A program made the position numbers and the translations under genes. A DNA stretch of 64,000 nt from Bremia lactucae (taxonomy: Eukaryota; Oomycota; Peronosporomycetes; Peronosporales; Peronosporaceae), in NCBI RefSeq assembly GCF_004359215.1, contig NC_090611.1, forward strand, positions 3,570,955 to 3,634,954, given 5' to 3'. Position 1 is the stretch's first letter; the number at the start of each line of letters is the position of its first letter. Below the pieces are notes generated by a model that saw only the letters and a list, made by a program, of their open reading frames with translations, did no database searches and was not told where the DNA came from. Below are positions 1 to 9,465 of the stretch, one piece after another.

Positions 1-59
1 TAAACTCGGAGACAGAGCCAGCGAGTGGGCTCTCACATGTGGCTCGACCATGGATGTTG

Positions 60-740
60 CATTTCCCACATGGTATTAGCTGAAACAGCAACTGCCTTGC
101 ATGTTTGCACCACCTAATCAGGCTTTTCGCGTGCGATCCCGTGGTCCAGCGGCTCGCCAGGATAAATGTATTCTAGGGAACTATGTCCAAGAGTTGAGTT
201 CTCTAATTGCTGCAACGCATGGAGACCCATTACAACAATTGATTACATTTACCATCTTCATGGAGGTCTTGTCGCGAAGGTTGCCCGACCGGAGGTTTAC
301 CGATCTCATCCCGCTACTTTTAAAGCGGCGGAATTCATTGGGTTAAAGCTGAGTGTGACTTTAGCCCACACGGATTGGTCCACATAAGCATTATATCAGC
401 TCTTCGGGCACTTTGGGTTTGGGTTCGTCTAATAGACCGGAATCCATGGATCTCAGTCTCGCGAAAGAAGAAGAAAATCTGCAAGCTGTGGAACAGCATA
501 AGAACATACGTAAATGTTATATGTGCGGAAGCCCAAAATATTTACGTCCAGCTTGTCCACTGCGTCATCCACGCAAAGCTCGAGGGAGCAACAATTTTAA
601 CCTATATATCGACATTTTCCCGCTCCGTATCAGAAACCTGGTACGGTGCGGGAAAATGTCAATATACAGTAGGGGCGGGGCGCCGTACTGGGGGAACCCT
701 AGGCTCTGTCGAACCTCTGGGAGGTGACAGTAAATAAAAT
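60..740 (+). pseudogene. Ty3/gypsy gag remnant with degenerate zinc knuckle
   Basis: Two overlapping reading frames together resemble the C-terminal half of an oomycete gypsy gag. Positions 166-262 read YVQELSSLIAA in one frame. After a frameshift, 245-385 read LVAKVARPEVYRSHPATF, which matches the usual gag stretch after FMEGL. Positions 440-570 give PESMDLSLAKEEE followed by CYMCGSPKYLRPAC, a CCHC knuckle (CX2CX4HX4C) whose His is replaced by Tyr. Gag proteins form the retrotransposon particle and bind its RNA through the knuckle. Frameshifts and the lost His mark a dead copy. The 5' end lies outside the window. The gag type differs from the other families here. Homology is judged from motifs only. 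Confidence 0.6.
605..666. repeat. Inverted repeat (hairpin) inside gag remnant
   Basis: The arms 611-623 and 648-660 are perfect 13-bp reverse complements (GACATTTTCCCGC). The pairing extends inward (625-629 with 642-646) and outward (605-609 with 662-666) past single mismatches, giving a 23-bp imperfect stem with a 12-nt loop. It lies just after the degenerate zinc knuckle. The function is unknown; it could fold in either RNA or DNA. Confidence 0.8.
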
Positions 741-829
741 GCTAGCCCCAATTAGCTCTGCGCTTAATGGCACGGGGTGGGAGTACAAGTCTGGCTTGTT
801 AATCGCTCAGGCGACGGTAAAGGGCTTTT

Positions 830-1135
830 ATAAGCCATGGTCAATTTAATTGACTCAGGGGCGTCTTGAAATTATGCTCGACGTCTTCTCTTGAAGAAAA
901 TCAGCGATATGCTGAAGCGCTTAAAGCACGTGAAGGCGACAAAAAATCACTATTCGCTTAGCGACTGAGACTCGTGTCACTCTTCCTAAAGTTTCGTTGA
1001 ACTTAGGTATTAAGCTTCTAGACTTGTCAGTGCGGAACACTGTCTCGTCCTTGATTTGGATTCGATATATGATCTCATCCTTGGTATGGTTTAGCTTGTG
1101 CGGCGAGCGAATCGATTTGGAGGTCCAAGACCTTA
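830..1135 (+). pseudogene. Gypsy aspartic protease remnant
   Basis: Around 840-870 the + strand reads MVNLIDSGAS, the retroviral-type aspartic protease active site (D-S/T-G-A), followed immediately by a TGA stop. Further on, 1045-1100 reads LVLDLDSIYDLILGM followed by a stop, which corresponds to the conserved C-terminal protease segment (YDLILGMPWL). Order and strand agree with the gag remnant just upstream, so 60-1135 is one decayed gag-protease segment. Several stops and frameshifts make it non-functional. Confidence 0.65.
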
Positions 1136-1465
1136 GGCAACGCGCAATGTTTCTAGTAAAGCTTTGGTGAGTCATGAACCCACTTTGCTAGGCAAAAAAG
1201 CGCTATTGGCGCAAATTACTGACCGAATCTGTCAGTGTGCTAGACATTGAATGTCTGAGTTAATGAACTCCAACGTTGAAAACACTAGTTTTGAGCCCTG
1301 CCCAATAATAGGGGGTGGAACTGCACGTACTTCGTCGAGCGCGTAATGAATCGCTGAATGCTGAAAGCGTTGAAGGCCTAAGGCCGAGTCATCAAGGGTG
1401 TATTTCTCCGGAGACACATGGGGTAGCACGTCGTAGTCCACCGAGTGCGGTCGGCCGAGGTGGCA

Positions 1466-1590
1466 TGTAACGGACTAAAGTTGCCCTATGTTACACAAGC
1501 CCATTAAGTATACTTTGTGTGCTTAACGAGATGGTCAATTATTTCATGTGAAGTATTTAGACCAGCCACTTGGGTGTGGTTACTGCCGGA
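1466..1590 (+). repeat. Partial LTR of gypsy family A
   Basis: The segment starts TGTAACGGACTAAAGTTGCC and matches, with scattered differences, the first ~125 bp of the two LTRs at 37946 and 50387, including the shared stretch CACTTGGGTGTGGTT. Similarity fades after about 1590, so this is a truncated or diverged LTR. It is the same family as the 13-kb composite element at 37.9-51.1 kb. Confidence 0.65.
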
Positions 1591-1599
1591 TGTCTTCTC

Positions 1600-1880
1600 G
1601 ATTCACTCAAACATTTTATCAACGCACTTGTTGCTACATATAAAGCTATTATATTTCTTTGCAATCCTGTTTCACAATCTTGTGGAACAATAGTTTATAA
1701 GCTATGATTTAACAAGAATGAGCCTAACCCGGTTAAATTTTGCATTACAGACAAGTAACTTTAGGCAGGCGAGATATTGTATGATCACGCAGCTTATCAA
1801 GAAGTTTTGAATGTAAATCGAATTACACTGCTGATCAGTGGTGTGGCAAATGAATTACTAGCAACATTCTTACGCGTTTT
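1600..1880. other. Unassigned AT-rich DNA
   Basis: I see no gene here. The stretch separates the family A LTR fragment from the family B LTR. The short open frame crossing it (1777-2007) runs into the LTR and has no recognisable domain. Confidence 0.5.
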
Positions 1881-2190
1881 TGTAACGGGGCACCTTTCGC
1901 TAATACTGCTTCAGAACAAGCCAACCTGCCCTGATAACAGTGAAGGTGAGGTGCTCAATTACTTCACGTACACTGACGTGCAGAGAAAGCTTTTCAATGT
2001 TGCTTAAGGGTCTTCGAAACTAAAGCTCGATGCTAAGGCTTAGTATAAAGATATAGTGTAATGTTTATGATCTTTTTTAACTTCCTGCGTAACGATCTTG
2101 TTATGTACTGACTTTAAATTTGATATATTACCGTAAAAAGTATGTATAGTGACGCTTTGCGCACCGCTGATGCGTAGGTTTAGCAGCGAT
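1881..2190 (+). repeat. LTR of gypsy family B with PBS-like edge
   Basis: It starts TGTAACGGGGCACCTTTCGC and is related to 9995-10306, which also starts T-G and has GGGGCACCTTTC. Both carry an internal inverted pair, GCACCTTTC with GTGAAGGTGAGGTGC, and both end in a GCACCGC stretch followed by GCGATTGGCGG or ACGATTGGCGG. The TGGCGGAGTTG just after 2190 could be the primer-binding site, since gypsy PBSs begin TGG; this would make the LTR a 5' copy in + orientation. The exact 3' edge is inferred. Confidence 0.55.
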
Positions 2191-2199
2191 TGGCGGAGT

Positions 2200-2700
2200 T
2201 GTTTCAAACTTAAATCACCAATGATCAGAACTGTCGCATCATTGCTACAATGCTAGCATATACGCTTATATTTGACATGATCAAATCTCCTTTATTATCC
2301 CTCCTAAAGGAAATAAAATTATGGATCGGGTCACCCCGTTACATCAGCACCCTCTTAACCAATACTCACTATATTAATTGATGTAGAGTACTATAGTGTC
2401 GCTATCTGTAAGAAAGCACTTGTTGGTCCATTTCAATTCCAACTTTTTGCTCATGGTCACTAAGCCTGTGCGCGTCACATGTAAGGCAGCAAACCTGGCA
2501 GCTACATAGCTTAAAGCAATTACAACAGTTGATGCTCAGGCCTCTATCGGGGAACAACTCCCTCAAACTTCGATGGAGGTGTCTTCTACGAGTCGGCTTC
2601 ATCATTCTACTCAAGGAAAAGTGTGAAGGTATCCCGTTCGCTCGAAGCCGATTCCGTCAGAACCAGTGGGCTCTAAGGGAATGCTCAAGTATTAATTAGA
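2200..2700. other. Unassigned DNA downstream of the family B LTR
   Basis: There is no convincing coding signal. By position it should be leader or 5' gag of a family B element, but no gag motif is readable. Confidence 0.4.
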
Positions 2701-2702
2701 AG

Positions 2703-2984
2703 ATGTTCGAGTCTTCAGACTTTCATGATGAAGATCATCTTTTATTGATTTCGATAAAGAACAGTACTGCTGATGCAGAAATTACCCATCAGGAACAAAG
2801 CGATCGTAAAAATCCTTTCGAAAGTATTGTAAGCTCAAATGCTAAGGCACTGGGCGTGGGGCACTTCACTCGTAGTGAAGTGCCCCATGCCCAGTGCCTA
2901 GAAACACTGAGCGTAACGATCGACTCCTGTAACCACAAGGAGAGGGACCGCAATACCTTGCGGTTCGTCCCCAAAAGAACCTAG
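2703..2984 (+). pseudogene. Gypsy family B gag C-terminal remnant
   Basis: The frame ends with VPHAQCLETLSVTIDS. This corresponds to VPRAQCHETLSETLDL at 3930-4000 and to the ECNQCLKTLRETSDLPLG segment at 44370-44420. In the relatives this stretch follows the zinc knuckle (GHYA/GHFT). The knuckle cysteines are lost here, partly because the region has become a long hairpin (2845-2899). Non-functional. Confidence 0.5.
2845..2899. repeat. 26-bp near-perfect hairpin
   Basis: The left arm 2845-2870 and right arm 2874-2899 are reverse complements at 25 of 26 positions, and the one exception is a G-T pair. The loop is only 3 nt (CGT). It sits in the gag zinc-knuckle region. The related gag at 3904-3960 has the right arm's CAGTGCC but not the whole palindrome, so it probably arose after insertion by a local inverted duplication. 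Confidence 0.85.
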
Positions 2985-3215
2985 GAGATTGTACTGCGCC
3001 CTTGACGTATCAGGAAGATGGATCTCCCCTGGAGAGGCAAGGTAAACCTGCCCCTCGAGGCAATTAGTGCAACGTATAGCGTCCACCGACAAGGGACCTC
3101 TTTTCAAACCGGTCATGTACTGTAATCAATTTGTTAAGTCACGGATCGCGGCTACGATTTTTGCCTTCTGTATGAATGTTTTCCAAGCTTAAACAAGGGA
3201 TTACATATCCTCGCA

Positions 3216-3480
3216 ATGCTTGCCAGTATACCATTGATGTCGGCTAAGGCATCGGTGAAGAATTCGTCTCGTACTCACCAGGCTTGTAGTCTGGACGAGT
3301 CAAACAACAAAATTCTGTATCGCTCCTTGCTCTACTCGAGCCCTGAATTCGGCACGTGGCGGCTCATACGTTTACCTGAGCCGGGTCTTAAAGACTTTAT
3401 ACGACCCAAACACTATATGGATTTCAAGGCTTGAGACCAAGATTGGCACGTTCGGCCAAGTTGGACATGCCAAAGTAAAT
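3216..3480 (-). pseudogene. Antisense gypsy family B gag remnant
   Basis: Plus-strand 3375-3480 (GAGCCGGGTCTTAAAGAC, then ATACGACCCAAA, then a TTGGCACG...GGACATGCCAAA stretch) aligns in the same orientation with plus-strand 9225-9350, which is the reverse complement of the gag ORF at 8926-9402. This fragment is therefore gag on the minus strand, opposite to the gag fragments on either side. Multiple indels; non-functional. Confidence 0.55.
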
Positions 3481-3564
3481 TATCAATTACCTTGCGTATT
3501 TCTACGAAGTAAGCCTCGCCTTGGCTGCTTTTTATGAACAACTTATTAGTTGGTCTTAAATGAG

Positions 3565-4041
3565 CAACGGGTGACCTTCACGCTTATGCCCAACATTCGC
3601 GATACTTAGTCAGATGGATCATGATTTAGCCAATTGATAAAGATATACATAATACTGTATTTGAAGGGTCTTCCGGATGGTTCCGTAAACACCCACATGT
3701 ACCGTGAGTTTTGAGCCGCTAGATCAAGCGATCTCTATAGCAGTGCAAGAGGACTCTAGCCTGAAACAGTCTTTAGTCCACTCTAATACTTGTCGTCCAC
3801 CGATGCGACAAGTAGATGCAGGTCCAGAATATATGAACCATATGTATGTAAAGAGCCAGAAACCTCGTCTACTAATTACATGCGATTGCAAAGCGTATCG
3901 CTGTTAAAAAAGACAGGGCACTACGCCTTAAATGTGGTGCCTCGCGCCCAGTGCCACGAAACACTGAGCGAAACGTTGGACCTTCAACTAAGAATAGCAA
4001 AGGACGCGGATCCGACGTTGTTGCGGCTACTCCCGAGATAA
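3565..4041 (+). pseudogene. Gypsy family B gag remnant, sense
   Basis: Starting with ATGCCCAACATTCGCGATAC, this matches 44031-44336 (ATGCCCAACATACACGATAC) and the reverse complement of 8926-9150. Readable pieces are FEPLDQAISIAVQEDSSLKQ with a VHS motif (gag C-terminal helix) and then a knuckle remnant GHYALNV followed by AQCHETLSETLDLQL. Frame breaks between the pieces show decay. Gag would package element RNA if intact. Confidence 0.6.
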
Positions 4042-4057
4042 TATCAAATCGAAATTT

Positions 4058-4082
4058 AGTACGATGATATCAACATCGTACT
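4058..4082. repeat. 9-bp perfect inverted repeat
   Basis: The arms AGTACGATG (4058-4066) and CATCGTACT (4074-4082) enclose a 7-nt loop. It lies exactly between the sense gag remnant and the antisense protease remnant, so it may mark the rearrangement junction. Confidence 0.75.
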
Positions 4083-4098
4083 GTGTACCCTTTAACAT

Positions 4099-4296
4099 TT
4101 ATTGGATACCAACTGTTGCTAGGCGCACTGTCGTCCTCGTTAGAAGTAAATCGCGCTCGACGAAATGAGCCACGATCTTCTCGCGATTGGCGTCGAATGA
4201 AATTGTCCAATCGAAGAGGGACTGTAGTGGCAACTTATTTGTCACTTCGACAAGCAAGGCGATGAGGGTAGCATCCTCACCAGGAGTAACACACAA
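4099..4296 (-). pseudogene. Antisense gypsy protease remnant
   Basis: The minus-strand frame reads LVEVTNKLPLQSLFDW, matching IKVSKLPFKSLVDCGASNNF in the minus-strand element near 8550 and MVAKKLPLKSLVDRDW at 44640-44690. The active-site DSGA-type residues are lost. Orientation is opposite to the gag remnant just upstream and the pol remnant just downstream, so this is a small inverted block. Confidence 0.55.
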
Positions 4297-4375
4297 CGTT
4301 TGTGTGATAGTAGCAACCTTAGGCTAAGAAAGTGCGATCCATGGATAAACAAATTGGCAGCATCGATCCGTTACG

Positions 4376-6060
4376 ATGCATGTCTGTCATTCATCAGATG
4401 GATACATGGTAAACGTCTTGGAGCGTCCACAAGCGTGTGCATCTTCTACGAGTGAGTGTGATGAGTTCACTTGTGGTTCGTTAGCTTGCACGGCTGCACA
4501 AGACCTCAGTGTGGCTATCTATCACACTGTGGAGCTAGATCCCGACGGCTGTGCGCAAGCACAGGCAGGGTCGAAGGTCGGCCTCACGAATAATTTGAGT
4601 GGATTGAAACAAAGGATGCTTTGTTTGAAAGCAATACAAAGAGAAGTTTAAACGCCTGTCTATATGAGACAGAGCAAAAAGCCTTTGATCGACTGGAGAG
4701 TCTATCGTAGAGGATTTCACTGTGGGGGCGCGACCACAGCTCAAGGCAGTTGGGAAGATATTTTCCAAACAATAAGGAAACTTGAGGAAAATTTGTTGCC
4801 AATAAGCTGAGGGAATTAGGTCGTAGGGACCTTTGGAAAAAGGATCCAAAGATGACACGGATATTGAATGTCTTCGTATACAAATGATTAAGTGTATGCG
4901 CTTACACATTTGATATGATAGCGCCTCCGAAGTTATCTTGGGCGATAATTCAATTGACAACGGCTGAATCAAAATGGTTCTTGCGTGATTTGCATAGTGG
5001 CAAAGTGAAGTAGATCTGCGTACTTGTCCCGGATGATAAGTACGTGGCCGATATTCGGTCGGCAATAATATTCTTTCAGAACGAACAAGTTTTCGGCAGC
5101 TTATCAATAGACGAAAGTGTCCTGGTTGAGAAAACTCGAATAGAGCGTTTTACATCTCAATCTTGGGAGTCGTTGACAACTAGAGATCCTTTATATCAAA
5201 ATTTGATCGAATTCAAAGATGTGTTCCATTCTTTGGAACCATGCGAGTTGTCTAGAATAAAAGCAATCGACACGAATCGACTTGATATCAGATTTAAAAT
5301 ACTGTGTTACCACTACCTCGTGAACAAGTATTAGCGAACGACAAAGTCTTTGCCGATCGCTTAGCAGCGGGCCATGTTATAAACACATAGGTCTCCGACC
5401 AAATGTGTGCCTAAGGCAACAGGAGAGAGCGGGGTACGGACACTGATACAGGCATACTTCCAGGACTATATCGTTGCAGCTTACAATTCATTTAATGTGC
5501 ATGCACTAGAATAAATTGTAAGCTGCAACGGTACCAGCTCAAACGCGGATACGTTATCATTGACGGTAATTCTAAGAGACCATCGCTTCGTCCACGTATC
5601 TGATGAATAGATTCGATCACATTCTCATGCTTGAACAGGATTTTTCGTTCACAGCAGTCAGCAACCAAGCGGTATGCTTTGGGAATATCTAGTTATGCCA
5701 CAAAAGCTTCGTAACGCCAATGTAACACAGATGTGTAATCAATCCGTTTAGATCGGTGGGAGATTTTGCTGTGTTATTTCGATGATGCCTTCATTCATAG
5801 CCGAGCCATGAACGGAAAGTCGGCCGTTTGAGTACATCGTACCCAAGTCCAAAAGGCTTTTACAAGCATAAGTTGAACGCAAACCTCAAGAAGTGTATAT
5901 TCGTCGCAAGCGAAATACCACTTCTTGGATGCATCTTGGGTAAACACAATTAATTCTCTATCCTGAAAGCATCAAGGCGGTCACCGACTGGCCTAAGCCA
6001 GTTGATGTAAAGATACTTCGAAAGTTCCTCCGCTTAGCGGCGTACTTTCATAAGCTATCC
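4376..6060 (+). pseudogene. Gypsy family B pol remnant (protease-RT linker to RT thumb)
   Basis: Positions 4376-4651 contain CTAAQDL and YHTVELDPDGCAQAQAGSK, matching TTAQDLIVNTDYTVELDPDG at 45060. Positions 5044-5334 hold ADIRSAIIFF and LYQNLIEFKDVF, the acidic segment that precedes RT in this family. Positions 5640-5710 echo the SGMLWE..VMPQ core of RT. Positions 5870-5940 read LNANLKKCIFVASEIPLLGCILGK, the RT thumb. Stops and deletions are frequent, and the YxDD region is not readable in frame. The order runs protease-side to RT on the plus strand. It is cut off before RNase H. Confidence 0.6.
5473..5529. repeat. 16-bp perfect inverted repeat
   Basis: GTTGCAGCTTACAATT (5473-5488) and its exact reverse complement (5514-5529) flank a 25-nt spacer. 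It sits inside the decayed RT segment, where the related copy at 45.9-46.1 kb has ordinary coding sequence. A templated inverted duplication is the simplest explanation. Confidence 0.85.
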
Positions 6061-6269
6061 ATGAAACCAGTAAAATCGAGCAAATTTTCCAAAATAATAA
6101 GTGACAACAGCGGGAAGTGTACAACTTTTCGGGGTAAAAGGGTACGGCATTCGAAACAATATCGAAGAGTGAGTCCAGGAGAGCTATCTCTGATTTGCGC
6201 GCTACTCGGTTTGTTGGTGCTTAAGTTTGTTCAAGCTTTCGCATTGCGGATTTTATCAGATTATACATA

Positions 6270-6720
6270 AATTAAATAATGTCATGTCAATTTTTTGAAT
6301 TTAAATGAAAAGGGTATAAATATTTTAGCAAAAGATTTTTCTTAAGAAAATACCTATCCTTTTTTATTTTTATTTAAATATTCAGTTATTAGGGGTTTTC
6401 AAGTTTTTTTTTTACCTAAAATGTATTAAATGCTATTTTAATCTTTTTTATTTTTTAATAAAAATAAGATCAGAGCTCGAATATGAGGAATAACTGGAAC
6501 TATTACCCTATTATCTACTTCTAAAAGCCTAAATTGACCTATAGCTAAATCATCTTCTTGTACCACATAGCTATCAAAAATAAAAGGCAACACTCGGGTG
6601 AGGGACGTGCAACGATACAGCACGAGTATGTTTGTAGCCTTAAATGATGTGTGGTAAATACTAGGAAAATTACCCCCTGACGTTGATATGGGCGACACCT
6701 TATCGGTACGAGGGCTGTCA
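6270..6720 (-). pseudogene. Nuclear mitochondrial insertion with cox2 fragment
   Basis: The minus-strand frame 6438-6698 contains [20 protein letters not shown] followed by VDNRVIVPV and HIRALI. This is unmistakably cytochrome c oxidase subunit II, from the segment before the CuA domain, and resembles oomycete mitochondrial cox2. Homology covers about 6470-6590. After HIRALI the reading switches to an unrelated Lys-rich tail and then a stop, so the CuA-binding half is absent. The flanking 6270-6470 is very AT-rich with T and A runs, like organellar spacer, and may be part of the same insertion. The fragment is embedded between two nuclear gypsy remnants, so it is a NUMT rather than organelle DNA. 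Confidence 0.8.
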
Positions 6721-6818
6721 CTTGATAAAAAACATTATTAATTAAATAATAATTTTATTGTCCCCTCTGATCGAAAGCGTAACGGGAATTTGCTTCGACT
6801 CTAAGAAGAGGGGACGTA

Positions 6819-7080
6819 TTAACGAAGTATCTCTTCGAGAATACGGGTTGCCTTCTCCGTCTGACCATCTGTTTCATGATGATCAGAAGTTGACATTTTC
6901 AACTGTGTTCTACGTGATTTGAACATAGTTTGCCAAAATTCCGCTGCGAATCTAGGGTCTCGATCTGAGACCCATTCGCGGGGCCGTGCGTAAAGACGCA
7001 TGGTCCGTGTACAATGGGCGGTCTATCTCCCCACTGGCCAAATGGTGACCGCCTTGACCTTTTCTACCGTGTTTACCCAC
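6819..7080 (-). pseudogene. Integrase core fragment fused to RNase H scrap
   Basis: The minus-strand frame at 6819-7001 reads WVSDRDPRFAAEFWQTMF and later TDGQTEKATRILEEILR. This holds the second Asp (SDRD) and the Glu-containing TDGQTE motif of the DDE integrase catalytic core. Immediately upstream, at about 7020-7080, is LYTDHASLRTA, the RNase H motif with the catalytic Asp. In an intact element several hundred codons separate these, so a deletion of more than 1 kb joined them. Non-functional. Confidence 0.7.
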
Positions 7081-7997
7081 GATGCACCCAAGAAGTGATA
7101 TCTCGCTTGCAGCGAATACACACTGCTTGAGATTTGCATACAGCTTGTGCTTGCGCATAAGTGTAAGAGCCTTTTGGACGTGGGTACGATTAACTTCAAC
7201 GTCCGACCTTTATACATGGCTCTGCTTTAAACGAAGACATCATCAAAATAACTCAGTGCGAAATATTGCACCGATCTTAACAGATTGGTATCACATCTGT
7301 TAAATGTCGCAGGGGCATTACTAAGTCTCTGAGGTATGACTAGCCGCTCTTATTCCATACCACTTGGGGTGCTTTCTGCTGTGAACGGACCATCTTGTTC
7401 GTGCATAAGGATCTGATAGAATCCATGCACCAGATCCGTTGACGAAAACGTAGTAATCTTTGACATACCATAAACGATTACGCTTTTCGTGGTATCGTCG
7501 GTTGAGCCGGTACCGGTGCAGCGTTCAATTTATTAAACGCATGCACAATCCGTAATCCTTCTGTTGTTTTACGCTATGTGGGCAAGTTGATTTTCTCACA
7601 TGGCCCGCTGCTAAACGTTTGGCAAAGAATTTGTCGATCGCTTTTTCTTGTTCACGAGGCAATGGCCATTGGTTAGTGACACAATTTTTCCAACCTGGGA
7701 TTAGGTCGATTTCTTGTCGAGCGCCTTTATCCTCAGGCAACTCGCACGGTACTGATTCAGGGAAGACATCCTTAAATTCTATTAAATCCGTATATAACGG
7801 GTTTGTCTTCAAATACTCCACGATTGGGACGTAAAATGTTCAATTCGAGTCTTCTCATCGAGGACAATTTCGTCAATCGGTGAGCTACTGAGAACCCGTT
7901 CACTCTCAGGAAATACTATTGCCAACCGAATATCGGCCACGTAGTTGTCACAGATGACAAGTACGCAGATCTGTGACTTTGCCACTACGCAGATCAC
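7080..7997 (-). pseudogene. Reverse transcriptase region of the minus-strand gypsy
   Basis: Positions 7809-7997 read VADIRLAIVFPESERVLSSS; 7525-7821 read LYTDLIEFKDVFPE and then NQWPLPREQEKAIDKFFA with GHVR, the N-terminal RT palm of gypsy elements. After frame breaks, 7090-7160 read KLYANLKQCVFAASEISLLG, the RT thumb. The central palm with YxDD is not continuous. It matches 5044-5334 and 45530-46050 in sense copies. Decayed. Confidence 0.7.
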
Positions 7998-8439
7998 GCA
8001 AGAACCGTTTAGATTCTAGCGTGGGCAATTATGTTATCTTCGAAGTTGACTTCGGAGGCGCTACCAGATCAAGTATATAAGCGCTTACACTTGATCCATT
8101 GTTTACTAACGCATTTGTTGTCTCGTTTTATGTTTAGAATTTAATTCCAAAAGTACCTGGGAACCTTTGACCACAGGTTTCCGGGGATATTTTCCCACTG
8201 AAATCATTTGGAAAGTATCCTCCACAACTGCCCCTAGCTATGGTTGCGCTACTACAGCGAAAATTTCTACGATCGACTTTCCAGTCGATTTAGGACTTTC
8301 GCACTGTCTTTTATAGACGGGCGTTAAGAACTTTCTTTTATGTCGCTTTTCAAGGAAGCATCCTTATTTCTTGCTACTCAACTTATTTTACCCTTTAACG
8401 TGTATTGGATACCAACTACACGTTTCTTAACCGTTACAG

Positions 8440-8799
8440 ATGCGCCTTTTGCTAGGCACACTGTCATCCTCGTTAGAGGGTATCGTGCTCTATAAATTTG
8501 GCCCTGCGATCTTCTAGCGATTGACCTCCAATAAAGTTATTCGACGCCCCACAATCGACTAGGGACTTAAATGGTAACTTGGACACTTTTATTATCAAGG
8601 TGATGAGGTAACCTCATCTCCTGGGGGCAACTAATAACAATAAATGTGTGTGAGGAGCAACTTCTGGCAAAAGCAAATTCTTTTGACGATCCGCCTCGCC
8701 GTTGCAATTTTGCAGCAGCGTCGGATCCGCTTCCTCCGCTGTTCCTAGCGAGATGTCAGTGTTTTTGCTTAGTGTTCTTAGGCACTCGTCGTGGAGCAC
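8440..8799 (-). pseudogene. Zinc-knuckle tail and protease remnant
   Basis: Minus-strand 8614-8799 reads LRTLSKNTDISLGTAEEADP, the post-knuckle gag segment. Continuing in minus orientation, about 8590-8530 reads LPFKSLVDCGASNNF, the aspartic protease active-site motif with DSGA changed to DCGA. Stops follow. This links gag to pol in the family B element. Confidence 0.6.
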
Positions 8800-8925
8800 T
8801 AGACGTAGTGGCCCGTCTTTTTACAGCGATTACATTTCTGTAACCGTTCGTATCTTTAAGAGCAAGTTTTCTCGCTCTCTACATCCAAGAGATCTAGGGG
8901 TTCAGAACCTCCGTTTTCTAGTCGT

Positions 8926-9402
8926 CTAGGTGGAGGATGCACCCAAGTGGACAAAAGCATGTTTCAGGCTGAACTCCTCCTGTTCCGCTATAGAGATCTC
9001 TTGGTCGAGCGATTCTAACTCTAGCCAGAACAGGTGAGTCTTTACAGGGCCGTCTGTAAGACGTTTATCAAACACAGTTACCTGTACTTGCTCATCAATT
9101 GGATGACTCACGATACAACTGGCCAGGTATCGTGTGTTGAGCATAGCATGCAGATGATGCTTGCCCCGCTTTAGATCCAGGAGCTCGGCTCGAGCCATGA
9201 ATCCGGGACGTGGTGGATCCAATGTTTGTCTGAGCCGCGTCTTAAAGACCTCATACGACCCAAAGACGAATGGGTTGTGAAGCTTGAGCCTCAAGGCCCA
9301 AGATTTGGCACGCCCGGATAATTTGGGCATGCCAAATTTCACTTTCGTCACATCATCTCTGATACAGCGAGCTTTAATAGCGTCGTTTAACTCGACACCC
9401 AT
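8926..9402 (-). pseudogene. Gypsy family B gag (longest surviving copy)
   Basis: A 158-codon open frame with GVELNDAIKARCI, GRAKSWALRLKL, YEVFKTRLRQTLDPPRPGF, SHPIDEQVQVTVFDKRLTDG and LDQEISIAEQEEFSLKHAFV: the retrotransposon gag domain order of oomycete gypsy elements. The frame upstream on the minus strand (9403-9600) continues as Gln-rich coding sequence with stops, so the ATG at 9402 is probably not the original start. A capsid-like protein is expected. It is truncated at both ends relative to a working gag. Confidence 0.7.
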
Positions 9403-9465
9403 CTCAAAAGGAATTCGCCTTCGACTGCCTTAACCTAAGAGATTTCTATCTTTATGCTTTCGGGT

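Larger units (their letters stand above)
6770..9440 (-). mobile_element. Degenerate Ty3/gypsy element, family B, minus strand
   Basis: Read on the minus strand, it runs gag (9402-8926), zinc knuckle and protease (8799-8440), RT (7997-7080), a scrap of RNase H and part of the integrase core (to 6819). This is the canonical Ty3/gypsy order. Internal deletions fuse RT to RNase H to integrase within about 250 bp. No flanking LTR in minus orientation is visible at either end, so it is a truncated copy. The same family is seen in sense at 3.6-6.0 kb and 44.0-46.2 kb. Confidence 0.75.

Noticed and set aside
1232..1441. 69-codon minus-strand ORF
   Set aside because: Lies antisense to the gypsy protease-RT linker and has no domain.
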